A stretch of DNA of 64,000 bases from Tubulanus polymorphus (taxonomy: Eukaryota > Nemertea > Palaeonemertea > Tubulaniformes > Tubulanidae): contig NC_134028.1 in NCBI RefSeq assembly GCF_964204645.1, positions 9,713,001 through 9,777,000 on the forward strand. Direction: 5' to 3'. The notes under the pieces are model-generated. The model did no database searches, was not told where the DNA came from, and saw nothing but the letters and a program-made list of their open reading frames with translations. Positions 22,001-34,000 of this stretch are shown here, in pieces; positions within the stretch are counted from its first letter, which is position 1; every line of letters begins with the position of its first letter. The position numbers and the translations under genes were made by a program.

Positions 22001-25000
22001 GTCCTATAAGAAAAATCACATCGGATGTCTCACTGGTACATACGTACTTACAAAATTGTTTCTCTGATGATGGGATTTAGGTAAATCTTGCAACTGTACA
22101 TCAATTGTGGTATTGTATATTTGTATAATCAGAACATCAGTTAACCATCACCAGACAGCTTATACATATACAGAGTGTCTCAGAAAATGTGTTACCCAAG
22201 CTTTAAGATAACTAAATCATAAACTATTATTTTTATTTTTTGTTTGGTGGGGGGTAAGGTTGGTAGACCTAGATGTTTGCACGAGGATGAAATGTTAAAA
22301 TTGGCCATAGCATGTCTTTGAATGGCCATGAAAATGGAATCGAACCAAAAACTACAGATTGTCCCACTGTGCACATTTATTATGATAATAAATTTGATAA
22401 TATCAAATGACCAGCTGCCAGTTGAGACATTGATTTAATATCACTGAATTTCACTTTTTGTGATATTTTTCTGTGGCAGGGAATTGGTAAAAACCAAGGT
22501 TTGTGTCTAACAGTTGCTGATCATCAATCAATAAACGTACACAATGCAATAATCCTTATTTCTTGTTTTTAGTTCAACTCCATTTTAATGGCCATTCAAA
22601 AACACGGTATTGCTCAGCCATGCATGACTTATTACTGCATTCCATCCTCAACATTATTTCAACATTCCATCCTCAAGCAAACATACATGTTTAGCAATCT
22701 TACCCACCAAAAATTCATTTCAATTTTATTTAATGCATAAGTAATCTTAAAGCACAGTAACACATTCTTTGAGACACCCTGTGCAATTCGTCACATGTCC
22801 ATGCACTAGTCATGCATCGGTCACAAAACCTGTGAAGACTTAAGATTTACTAATGACCAAAACTTCACATAGCAACCCGTATTTGAATTTTTTTTTAATG
22901 AAGCCTACTTTGTGTTCATCCCAATTTTTCAATTAAAAAAAGAAGTTTTTTTTCCATTATATCCGTCTTGATTTTCAATCTATAGTAACTTGTGTTCATC
23001 TTAGTTTTCAATCTTGTGATTAGCAAAAAAGTTGATAAATTTTTTCATTTATGCTATTCTCTGAATCAAATTCATCATAATTTTCACTCTTTTTTTATTT
23101 TTTTCTGCAGTCCTTCCAAGGACGTGGAAGATACTCAAATAATAGAAAAAATTCATCATATTTTTTCCCCATTAACTTCCATTTTAAAATGCCTGTTATA
23201 AAATGTTTTTCCAGATCTTAATTTTCTTCCCTTCACCCTCCCATTTCTTTCTTGAAAAAATATGTACTCAAGTTATAAAAACGGCCTTAGTGTCAAAAAT
23301 TTACCTGACTAGCGTCATTGTATATTGATAATTCAAAAGTTCCTGGAAATTGTTGAATCCATACAGAATGAAGGCATTCGTCTAACCATTTTTCAGCATC
23401 GTGTACTGGCAGAATGACCGACTACAAAAAAGGAAAATAAGAATACATGTTCATCCGAATAGGCCTACACATGCACCAAATTTCAACAATTCGGGAGTTG
23501 AATACAGTTTCCAACAAGGTACAAGCCAGTATTCTATGACACTAAATCATGGTAACCAATAGGCTAAGTCTGACTTGCCATTACTCCCAAGGATAACCCA
23601 AAAGAGTGATATTGATTTTAAAACGCCTTTTGCATTTTGATTTTTTCTCTTTAACCTCCCACTTTTTTCTTGAAAAAATCCATACTCAAGTAATTTCATG
23701 GATTGAATCACAAGTAGTTTCCTAGTTTCCATTTATATACAAGTAGTTTGGGTTGGTCTTTAAGACGAAATCATTTAGATCATTTTTAGGTGGGTTGGAT
23801 TTGCTTATCAATTTCTTTAATTTATCAATCAATTCATCAATTTCTTTAATTTCAATTTGTACAACAATAACTTCATTTCTAAACTGAGTTTTAGTTTTCT
23901 TGGGATAAAATTATTCTTGCAAGATATTTAACAACTCAAAGGTTTTCAAATTCCAAAATGGCGGGTGCTGTGGTAGGACAAGATGATCAGCCAGAGAAAG
24001 GAATTTTCTGCAGTTCTGATAGCAGCTACCACATAAATCATGACATCCGAACCCGTAGATCATCGTGATTAGACTTTTGGCTCCGTAAACACTTATTTAA
24101 GAATCCATTGTCAGCATTAGGTACCAATCCAGATCAAATAACCAGGGCAGGTGGAACCGGTGCGCCCAGTACGGCCATGGCCGGACCAATAATTTTGCCA
24201 ATGATGTTTCAAAATTTGTGTAATAAAATTCCAGTCATACGGCCGACCACAGGTCTATCTATGTTGTTTTTGTTTTCTGTGTAAGGCTGGGGCCCAGTGC
24301 CGTCGTCATCATTGATGACATAGTCGATGCCGCTGCGTCACAACTGCGTACACCGGGTTCCGTCTAACAAATAAACCGGGTACCAGTCTAGTAAAAAGCC
24401 ACGCGGTGGTCATGCTACTTTTGCGCGTATTTTGACTTCAATGGAAATTGAACAGCAGACGACCAAATTGTCAAGATGTCTATTACTTCTCGGTGCTGAA
24501 AAGACCTCATTAAGTAAAGATATCACCAATCGAAAAGAAAAATAATACTAGTATTGACTGTATCGTACAGCAGAGACCAACAATTCCACCTACATTCACG
24601 GCACCACCGCCAGACGCACATGCCTGTCTTAGTCCGTGTCACATCCGTTTGCAATAGGAAAAATGTTGGATGAGCTGCCTCCTTAGACTTAAAGACCCCC
24701 AATGGACTCCGGAGTAGCCCTTAACTAATATTTCGGAATTAAGGAATTTTGTTACCCCAGGAGAGCAGGATTATAGACTACTGAAACGAAACTTCTGTGA
24801 CAGAGGCGTTCGTAGAAAGACCCCTTCCCTCGACCCCCTCGTTGAAAAACCCGCATTCAAAATTAAGAGGAGTCAAAATCTACGTTGAAATACGCATTTT
24901 TGTCGATTGCCCCTGGATCAGACCTCTGAGGACGTCTCAAAACGTGCAGTGTGAATATAGTGGGCCAGCACATGGATCACTGATTCAATGAAATGTTTTT

Positions 25001-28000
25001 GAATATCAAACAGGGTACGCGAGAATGTGAGGAAAAGGTAACTTTACACAAGGCCTACAATGAGTCGTCTCTAATTGGCCACTACATAATGGTTAGTACT
25101 CGTGTATTTTAAGTTAACAACATCCGGTACAGATGAGCCACCAACTGTTGAACTAGCGCCAGAATGTTATGATGATTTAGATACGAGTACAAGTACAGAT
25201 GCTGATAATGCTGGTGAGGTACAAGTGCCAGAAAGTGACGGCGATTTGTCAGAAACATACATCCGTACAGCCGATAATGCCGTGGATACTGCTACCGAAC
25301 CAACTGAGTTAGCACCTCATCAACTGGCCAACTTCAAGTATCCCTTCCGGACTTTCTGAACAAAAAATCTGAGGCGCTGTTTCAATCCAGAGTGGTTTAA
25401 GACTTGGTCATGGTTGTCTTATCGTGAAGCTAATGACACAGCATACTGCTACGTTTGTAAACGGGCAGAAAGAGAAAAAAACAAGCGAATTGTAAAGCAG
25501 ATACGGCATTCGTCAGTAAGAGATTTTGTAACTGGAAAGACGCCTCAACTGCTTTTGGGAAGCAGTGAGTCGAGTGCTCACCGGGAAGAAGTTGATCAAG
25601 TAGTCGTATTACCGAAGACAATGATGCATGTTGGACAGACTCTATCAAAGTCATTCCAGGCTGAGATAAAACCAAATTGTGAAATGCTGATGAAAATTTT
25701 TGAAAACATACGGTTTCTGGGTCACCAAGGTTTACCACTGAGGGGTGACGGAGATGAACGCGACTCAAATTTCATAGGTCTGATGAATCTCCGTGGAATT
25801 AATGACGCAAGAATAATCACATGGCTGCATAAAAAGACAAATAAATACACATCTAAGGACATACAAAATGAAATACTGGATGTCCTGGCTGCTGAAATTA
25901 TTGATGATATATGCAGTGAATTAAAAGAAGCCAGATTCTTCAGCATGATGGCTGACGAAACTACTGACGCAGCAAACAAGGAGCAGGTCGTGTTTGTTAT
26001 GCTGTGGGTGAACAGTAGTACACTCGAGGCCAATGAAGATTTTGTTGGCTTATATGAAGTGTCCAAATATTGTGGCCGACACCATTATGTAGCCTACAGT
26101 ATGAAACATGTCCTGTTACGGCTACAACTTCCGTTGTTGAAATGCCCTGGTCAGTGTTACGATGGGGCATCAAATATGACCGGAATGAGGGCAGGCGTTG
26201 CTACGACTATACGTGCTGAAGAAAATAGAGCATTGTTTACACATTGCTATGGCCATAGCCTGAACTTGGCAGCAAACTATGCGATCAAGGAAGTAAAAGA
26301 CGCCCTTGATATGACACACGAACTTTCAAAACTCGTGAAGCTATCGCCTGGACGAGGGGCAATATTCGACCGTCTGAAATCAGAAATTGCCCCAGGCACT
26401 CCCGGTATGCGTGTACTTTGTCCTACACGATGGACAGTTCGAGCAAACAGTCTACAGTCAGTGCTTGACAATTATCAGGTTTTGCACGACCTATGGGAGG
26501 AGAGCCTGAAGTATGTAACTGACACTGACATGAAGGCCAGAATCATCGGTGTCCGATCACAGATGGGTACGTTCGACCATTTCTGGCGTGTTCAGCTCGT
26601 TGTTCTGCTTCTGACACATGTAGAAAACTTGAGTAAGACACTGCAAAGCCCGACTTTGTCTGCAGCTGCTGGTCAGGCTATTGCTAGACAAACAGTCGCA
26701 ACATTGAAGCGCATTCATTCTGATGCAGACTTCTCCTTGTTTTACAAGAAATTTCTACTAGAAAAGGAGAAGCATGGAAACGGTATCGGTGATTCAGTTC
26801 TACCGAGACATGGAGACGGGCACCAATCCGTTTTCAAGTAGGGAATGCGCCACCAGAATTCCATTCAACTGCTGAGCAGATGCGCAAAGTGGAATATTTC
26901 TTTAATCAAGACAGTTATCAGATCTACAGGAACCTCACAGCTTTATTGGTAAAATCTAGCAACGGAGAAGAATGCTCAGCGACGGTAGATGACATATGCG
27001 AATTCTATGATGATGACATCAAAAAGGGCGTTCTTAAAATTCAGCTCCAAACCTTGGTGACTCATTTTGTCAATGTGAGACCAGTAAAGCTTCAGATCAT
27101 CCGTTACCTTGCAAGTCTTGAAAAGGCGGCACAGGCATTTTACTCTGAAGTAATTGTTGTGTTAGAACTGATAATGGTGATGCCAGCAACCAATGCATCA
27201 AGTGAGCGGTCCTTCTCAGCCGTTAGAAGGATTAAAACATACGTTCAACCATGACACAGAGGCGACTTAACAGCCTTATGATCATCAACGTTCACAAAAG
27301 GAGAGCAGAACACATTGACTTGAATCAGGCTGTTAACCGGTTTCTGAGAAATCATGATCATCGTATCGGAGTTTTTGATCCGCCAAGTTCTTAAACTTTA
27401 AACTTCGGTCATTGGCAATTAATAATTGCTACGAACGAGAGCGCGCTACGCGTTACTGCCTATTAGGTACGGTTGGGGATGGCCGTACCAATAGTTTATT
27501 CCTTCCAACGGCCCTGATAACTATCAAGTGGATAGATGACAGGGATTGTTTAATTCACAACAGTTTATTAAATAGGCCTACGGTAGCCTACATGATTAAT
27601 AAACCTAAAATAAACTAGGGGTCCAGGGACACAATGCCCTATTGGGAAGTGGTTTCAAATGCTCAACAATCTAACAATTTCAATATTCAATGCCCCTGGT
27701 GACCATATACAAAAACCAATGACCTTGAAACTCCCCACAATCATAGAATATGTCAACAGCTATGATTTTGTAATTGATTGTGATAACAAAATATGCTTTG
27801 TTACCAAATTAATAAGGAAATACTAAGTTATTCTACTATTCAACCCCCCTGCTGACCATTTGCAAAACCCAATGACCTTGAAACTCACCACAATCATAGA
27901 ACATGTCATGATCTACAACTTTGCAATTGATCATGGTAACCAAATATCTCTAGGTACCAATCTAATAAGGAAATACCAAGTTCTTCTACTATTCAAAGCC

Positions 28001-30693
28001 CCCTGGTGACCATATGCAAAACCCAATGACCTTGAAACTCACCACAATCATAGAACATGTCATGAACTACAACTTTGCTATTGATTGTGGTAACAAAATA
28101 TACATAAGTGTCAACATGGAGAATGGAAATACCAAGTTCATCTACTATTCAATGCCCCCTGGTGACCATATAGAATAACTTATGTCCTCGTAACTCACCA
28201 CAATCATAGACGATGTCATGAGCTACAACTTTGTAATTGATTGAGGTAACAAAATATGCGTAGGTTCAAATATAATATAGAAATACTAAGTTTTTGTATC
28301 ATTCAATGCCCCCTGGTGACAATATACAAAAACCAATGACCTTGAAACTCACCATAATCATAGAAAACGTTATGAACTACAACTTTCCAATACATTGTGG
28401 TAACACAATATGCTTAGGTATCAATATAATGTGGAAAAGCTTTTTCCCACCTACGAATGAGTACTGATGACGCCAAGATGGCTGCCAATTGCGCCATAAT
28501 TGGCTGATCAAAAATACAAAAATACATGTCTCATGGTATAAAACATCCCTTTCCAAAGAATACCCATCACAAATTGCAATGAGAAATGGCAAACCAGTAG
28601 GAAGCTACAGGACTCAGAATTTGGGCCAAAATTGACATTTTTGGGCACTAAAAAGGTCATAGGACGGCCATCTTGAGTCCGATCGACCCAATTTTTCTTA
28701 TGTTGATAGGCCCTTTGGAGGTACAAATATACACAAACAATCAAGGTTATTGATAAAAGTGTCTTCAAAATTTCCCTCGAAAAATGTGTAAAAAGTGCTG
28801 ATATTGGCAAACAACAATGGCCATCGGCCATCTTGTTGCCAGTCGGCCATCTTGAATCTGATAGGGCCAGTTTTTTTGCCTGAAGATGTGTCTAGGGTAG
28901 ATACATGTATAAACCAAATATCAAGACATTACCTTGAAGCGTCTTCAAAACTTCCAAAAATAACTGGATTCTGTCTACGGACAGACGGACGGTGGAAAAT
29001 TGAACGCAATAGCCCGCTGGGACTAAAGTCCCAAGTGGGCTAAAAATCAGTACCGGTGACAAAATGTGCAGCCTATGAATCATCATTATCGTGGCCAGAG
29101 ACTGCCTGATTGCACACATCCTCACCTGCCAGGGTTTGATATATAAGGCTTAAAATGGGACAAAGAAATGCTTAACTTATCATCAAGTTACAAATAACAT
29201 GTAGGCCTAACATTATAATGAAGTAGGCCTACAAACTAATTTGTTTGTACTTCTATTTTGGAGAGCTAAAAGGATATTTCAGCCTTGTAATTCTAAATAT
29301 TCTCTATTTCTCTAATCTATAATTCACATAATATTCAAAAGAACAATTTTGAGGGTTTGATTGCCTCCCACAGAAGCTCACACCAAAACAAGCCCTGGCT
29401 GCAGACCCTTCACTGGTCCAATTAACGCCGCCCAAGATTTCTCTGGTGGACAGGTTGCCGCTCAGTGGCCGAAAGTCTATGTATTAAGCCATAAGATCTG
29501 TTGTTTGAAATCACTGGCAGATTTGCGACAGCCACATCGTTAAAATTTAGCCGGGCTTAATTGAATTGACAATGAATTGAGTTAACCTGATCAAGTGAAC
29601 ACCAGCATAAAACCGAACCTGCAAGTCTGTCAATAATTGAGACTAACTGAGACTGTCATCCATATACTTTGTTATTGTTGGTAGGTTAAGCTTATGGGTG
29701 CAGAATAATAAATAACGAGACGAAGTAGCAGTAGGCCTACTGTCGAATTACGGTCAAAACGTCCTCATGTCAAAACGTCGCGCCAAAACGTCCTCCAGTC
29801 AAAACGTCCTCGGTCAAAATGTCCTTGTCTGTATTAGGGGCCTATGTCCTCTCCACACTCAACAGCTCAATCAACAGTAGTGGGGAGAGGGCGGCACCTC
29901 ACGATAGTAACCTTTAGGAACCTTGATGTTTAAAAAAATCTGAACTTTTTTTAGATGTATTTAGACCCCTCCTCCGATAGTATGTAATAAGTATGTTGTA
30001 AATAACGTTTGTCTTATGTTTTAAATACTTTTATTTTCTGTTTTTGTAAATATTGACCGACTGCCTCATACGCCATCTATACATTAAAGGTCATTTATTT
30101 AGCTTATAACTCGGATTTAACAGTAGTAATAACTATATGCATTGACAGAATTTATTGTATGATAAAGTTATTCTGGCGTTAGTGAGGACGTTTTGACTGA
30201 CGAAAGTGAGGACGTTTTGACGGACAAAAGCGAGGACGTTTTCACCGGGTATGCGAGGACGTTTTGACATGAGGACGTTTTGACCTGACACCTTACCCTA
30301 CTGTCTGTCTATATTAGCTAGTTTATTTGACGCACGAGAATTCACCTGATGAAGCTATTATTCATTAGTAGCGAAAGCTCGTTCGTCAAATAAACTAGTA
30401 AACCTACTCGTCTCGTTATTTGTTATTGTTGCCACGTCACAAACGGAACCTGGGAACGTTGTCAATTACCGACGACACACCGGTATCACATCAGGCCGGG
30501 GCCTATTATGCGAAAGTAGACGTCAGATACCTCTTCAGCAAAATGGCAGCATCGGATTAAGATACAAGAGTAGAACAATGAAATCAGTACTTACTACATC
30601 AACCATGCCACATTACATACTAAAAATTATGCAAAACCAGAGCGGAATTCTCAATGTTTACAAAAAATCGGAAACTACCATGGGCGCCGCCAT
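19006..30693 (-). CDS. B3GNTL1: B3GNTL1 (beta-1,3-N-acetylglucosaminyltransferase-like protein 1), GT2 family
   Basis: Coding exons in transcript order: 30693-30679 (probable), 23421-23305, 22003-21901, 21812-21748, 21379-21314, 21232-21137, 21060-20965, 20402-20278, 20151-19947, 19869-19795 and 19086-19006 (TGA). All have GT-AG borders and matching phases; joined they give 347 aa against 361 aa in human. GT-A fold features: nucleotide-binding [17 protein letters not shown], the DXD-type [12 protein letters not shown] (split by an intron), and the GTPEDLIFF acidic motif. Family-specific stretches are [13 protein letters not shown] and [15 protein letters not shown]. The end [16 protein letters not shown]...DYFHFN aligns with the conserved C-terminus. 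The acceptor and true reaction of this orphan enzyme are not established. There is no signal peptide or membrane segment, so it looks cytosolic. Introns are mostly 76-126 bp except 22004-23304 and the transposon-filled first intron. Confidence 0.93.
21433..21565 (-). mobile_element. hAT-like end fragment
   Basis: aggggcagatccagggct resembles the CAGNGGCGGATCCAG end seen at 18751 and in other hAT MITEs. Only one end is visible. It lies in the B3GNTL1 intron 21380-21747. Confidence 0.3.
22171..22781. mobile_element. Foldback pair of mariner-like ends in B3GNTL1 intron
   Basis: Outer ends cagagtgtctcagaaaatgt and, mirrored, cagggtgtctcaaagaatgt. The complementarity continues inward for about 190 bp, including tgaatggccatgaaaatgga against its mirrored partner near 22570-22600. 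It therefore looks like two copies of the same transposon end facing each other. TA lies before the left end. No coding frame. Confidence 0.6.
25102..27393 (+). pseudogene. Decayed hAT transposase (zf-MYM/TTF-finger type)
   Basis: A cut-and-paste transposase relic inside B3GNTL1 intron 1, on the opposite strand. Order: acidic N-terminus, a TTF-type zinc finger ([23 protein letters not shown]), DUF4371-like catalytic core with ADETTD and [14 protein letters not shown] (first two acidic residues), [19 protein letters not shown], and the C-terminal dimerisation signature [17 protein letters not shown]. Three lesions are visible. An in-frame TGA at 25357-25359 precedes the finger. A frameshift near 26805-26814 moves the frame to 26815-27254. 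A second shift near 27243 is needed to read on to TAA at 27391-27393. It is therefore inactive. Terminal repeats were not found with confidence; 24144 (cagggcaggtggaaccgg) is a possible left end. Confidence 0.85.
27613..29046 (-). repeat. Interspersed repeat, copy B, carrying satellite units
   Basis: The reverse-complement relative of 1691-2352. It starts aactaggggtccagggacac and ends gtcccaagtgggctaaaaa. In its middle are about five units of a ~154-bp satellite (27640-28440) and two units of a second ~170-bp repeat (28640-28980) with the words ggccatcttgarnctgat and agtgtcttcaaaa. Copy A lacks most satellite units, so unit number varies between copies. Non-coding. Confidence 0.7.
27640..28440. 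repeat. ~154-bp satellite, about five tandem units
   Basis: The anchor word gaccttgaaactcaccacaa recurs at 27721, 27874, 28028, 28184 (as gtcctcgtaactcacc) and 28338, i.e. every 153 to 156 bp. Each unit also has attcaatgccccctggtgac and caactttgcaattgattgtg. Units differ by about 10-15% by eye. Confidence 0.8.
29706..30428. mobile_element. Composite foldback element with AACGTCCTC arms
   Basis: Outer inverted arms: ataaataacgagacgaagtag (about 29709-29729) and ctactcgtctcgttattt (30404-30421). Inside, 29752-29826 holds five spaced copies of GTCAAAACGTCCTC-like words and 30182-30285 holds five copies of the reverse complement. A third hairpin, ctagtttatttgacg / cgtcaaataaactag, spans 30319-30398. 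The middle (about 29930-30080) matches 61813-61980, so it is itself a dispersed repeat. Confidence 0.7.
30679..30693 (-). CDS. B3GNTL1: Probable first coding exon of B3GNTL1 (MAAPM)
   Basis: The exon at 23421 starts in phase 0 with SVILPVHD, so only a few N-terminal residues are missing. On the minus strand ATG GCG GCG CCC ATG is followed directly by a GTAGTT donor. The ATG has a strong context (aaacATGG). The position is 318 bp from the start of the divergent METRNL gene, as expected for a promoter-proximal exon. Weaker alternatives exist nearer, for instance minus-strand ATGs near 24170 and 24413 followed by GTAC donors. Confidence 0.6.
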
Positions 30694-31011
30694 GTTTAGT
30701 CATGTGACCTCTGAGTGGGGTCCATTTGATCAAGCTATTAGTGGGAAAAGGTAGGTTACAAATTAATCCAGTTTAACAAAACAAGTTACAAAAGATTTAT
30801 CCGCGTTTTATTCTATTTTAAATTTGAAAATTTTATATAAACTGGTCAGTGTAGGGAGAAAAATCCGAGAAGGATGACTGCTTAATGTTTCACGTGAAAG
30901 CTACTATTCCCTGTGATAAAGTTTGAATGGAATAGCCTCGTCGGTGTAACCTGCGCTTCAGGCATGGATGGCAAATGAATGCGATGCCTCGACCATGCGA
31001 ACACGTACAAC
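30694..31011. promoter_or_regulatory. Putative bidirectional promoter of B3GNTL1 (-) and METRNL (+)
   Basis: 318 bp separate the two predicted start codons, so both promoters and 5' UTRs must lie here unless upstream non-coding exons exist. Visible elements: CATGTG at 30701-30706 inside gtcatgtgacc, an E-box/TFE-like site; the palindrome TTATATAA at 30833-30840, which could act as TATA box in either direction; and CACGTG at 30891-30896 inside tttcacgtgaaag, a perfect E-box palindrome. Factor binding is inference. Confidence 0.55.
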
Positions 31012-34000
31012 ATGGGACCGGCCGTGATATCATCATCAATTCACTGTCAATTTGTGACTATTGTTATTATCGCAATTCTATTTAACTGGACAATACTGGT
31101 TGACAGTCGTGATACTCAATGTTATTGGAAGATTTAGTAAGTATAAACTGCGCTTTTGCTTTCCAAAACTAACTTTTAATGTTTATTTGATTGATATTTT
31201 ATTTACATAGAACATATACACAATAATACAGAGAAAAAAATTATAGAGTACAAATGAAAATACAAATTTGATACATTAAGTAAAAAATAAATGGTTTATG
31301 AAGGAGTGACCCAAAAGCCTCAAGGGAATACGGGAGCCTTTCCACCTGACACTGCCCGCACTAATAGGTAATGACATTGACAAGTGTTTGACTATGAGGC
31401 CTCTGGGCATATAATTATGATGCTTTGTTGCATCAAATGATTTTTGTCATCAGCTTCGGTTTTTTTTAAATTTTGAATGATTAGGCCTACATAAACTATT
31501 TAAAGGGTGTCACCAACAAGACTTAAATATAATTCTCCAATAGATATTTTATTCTGATTGATTATATACATTCTCACCCACGCAAAAATTCTCTCCTTGC
31601 CTCTAGATTTCAGTTTCACTAAAAATATTTTTGGAACCCTTTATGTAGCCCGGCAGTTTACAACTCCGCTGTCTGCATTACTATGTAACTCGTACGGCAA
31701 AAAATAAGTCATATAATAGCGTGCAATTATCCTCGCTACTACACAAGCCTCGAATCAGTTTTTACATTAGATGAAAATGCATGTAAACTTCTACAACAAT
31801 TGCTACGTATAATAGATGAGATATTATTAACGTGTTCTATAAAATGATGGCAATTATTTTGTTCGAGGTGTGCCTATAACTGTAGAGTTGTTGCCTGCAT
31901 AACGAAAAAAATTAAGTCTCATTTACGACAATTTGTAATTAGTTTACAAAAATATGGCATGGACTAGAATTACTAATGATATCGGTATTCGAAACAAGTG
32001 TTAAGCGTAATGGAAATTTATGACAACTGATTCCTTGATTTGTAGCATACGGTAATGAATTTAAGTTGACTGATTATTTCTGGTATTGCGCTCGCTGAGA
32101 GTCTGATTTCTGGTGGTGTGGGAGTTTTGATCTGGTTTTGTTTTGAGTCAAATAGAAGGAAAATTGCATTTAAAAAGATTTTCTAAGAGAATGATTTACT
32201 TTCAATATCTCGACGCTAGTCATCTTCAATACTGAAAATGGTTTCTTTTTTTGGGTGTCATTCAGGTAGATAATTATAATAAAGGTGTGGGGGTTTGGTG
32301 GGCGTGTGGATTCAGATAGTCTTGGTGATATAGGTGGTAGTCAGCATAGATTATTCTATGTACTCTATGAGAGGTGAATCCTATTAATTTTAAGTCCTTG
32401 TTGAAACAGAAGTTCTCGTAAATTGTGCCTTGAATTCCTGCTTAACACTAGGCAGTAAGACTTGATATCAACCAAAGACTTTTTGAACTTGATTTGTTTT
32501 TTATCCAATCGAAATTCTATTGAATCAACCGCGCCGTGGTATCAAAACGTTAAACAGTTTTTCAGTCTAAAGATTTTTAAACTTACAAGACTGCAAAATG
32601 TGACGACTGAAGTTGAAAGTTAATCATATATTATTTACAAATCTATTTTAGGAGGATTGCCGAGTTTTATGATTTGTCGAGCGGTTTTGTGTCTCGTGTA
32701 AACAAATTCGCGGGTAGCATGATTCATAATGCGCTATAATACATCCAGGTCTCATATCACCAGTATGACTGGCACCCCTGGAGCTACTTGATCAAATCGT
32801 TTTGACTAGTGTCTTGATGCCTGAAGTGTGCCGTGAAGAAATCTTTTGTTTACTTCGCTGAAAAATTGCCAAAAACTACTCCGAAGTTCTGGCATCCGTC
32901 CAGTCTTTGTATAGCGGTATGCTGTAAAAAATCTAAAACGCTATAGTATTTTGTACGGTTTAATGACATGTCTTTGACTGCCACGGTTAGCAAAAAAATG
33001 TCAGACAATTCGATTCACATTGTGCTCGTAGTAAGATTTTCATGTCAATTATTTCGAATAGGATCAAAAACACATCGTGTAATCTATGGTTTTTTTAGGG
33101 AACAAAATACCTTTTTGGAGTATTTCGAATCAAATTAATACTACAATCACGCGAGGTGTGTTCTGGGTAAACAGGTTTATGTTGGTAAAAAATGTTGCGA
33201 AATGAATAGTCTGAAGTAGTGTTTCTCGAATAAAATGAAGATTTTCAGGGTTTCCAGCTGTCCTTCCATGTCCTTCTTTGTCCTTCTTTCGGAAAAAGTT
33301 AGGACAAACATCATCTTTGTCCTTCTTTTTGACTTAAAGCCCTTCCTCTTGATAAAAAAGTCCTTCCAAATTTGATTTTATGTACTTTTTGTGCGCAATT
33401 TTGTCGTGAATTCGACTGTTGAAGTGTTTTCTTACTCAGACCTGGTAATTCAATTGTCAGTAAGATTGAATATACAGGAAAGTGTTATAGAATTACCCTG
33501 ACATGTATGATTGGTCTACATGACGAGTATTGCGGTCAAGGCATTGCAAAAAGGCTTCCTTATGGGCCCTCATTTTACTGGAAAGTACTTCTTACCGAGT
33601 CCACAAGTCCCTCCTTTTGGGTCAAGAATTACCGAAAAAGTCCTTCTTAGTACTTCTTTTTATCCTGGCCTTACCACTGGAAACCCTTTATATTTTCCAC
33701 TCAATGGTTAGTGCGAGGCAGTTACGTAGTTACGTGTAGGACAGAGATTGGAATCCATTTTGACTGAAATCTACTGAAAGACGATAGTTAAGCATCATTT
33801 GAACTTGCGGCTCAGAAATGCCCTGCATTTTCAGTATATGTATACATTGAAAGGCATCTCATTTTTTTCCATTATCGAAGAGTACTTGACAATGGCTTTC
33901 ACTTTTCTCTGGTGGCCTAAATTCTGAAGTGGTTCTGATGGAAAGAGCAAAAGAGAGCTGAGAGAGTGAAAGAGATAACAGAGGAGGTTAACTCTCAAGA

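Larger units (their letters stand above)
23422..30678 (-). other. First intron of B3GNTL1 (7.3 kb, transposon-filled)
   Basis: No host exon was found on either strand. It contains the dead hAT transposase, the satellite-carrying repeat and the foldback element. Without these about 3 kb of unique-looking sequence remains. Other introns of this gene are 76-1301 bp, so the size is due mainly to insertions. The span depends on the exon-1 call. Confidence 0.55.

Noticed and set aside
25357-25359. In-frame TGA of the hAT gene as selenocysteine or recoding site
   Set aside because: Two frameshifts further downstream show ordinary decay, so the stop is a lesion.
30979-30981. Upstream in-frame ATG as METRNL start
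   Set aside because: Weak context, and it would put eleven polar residues before the signal peptide; the ATG at 31012 has a strong context.
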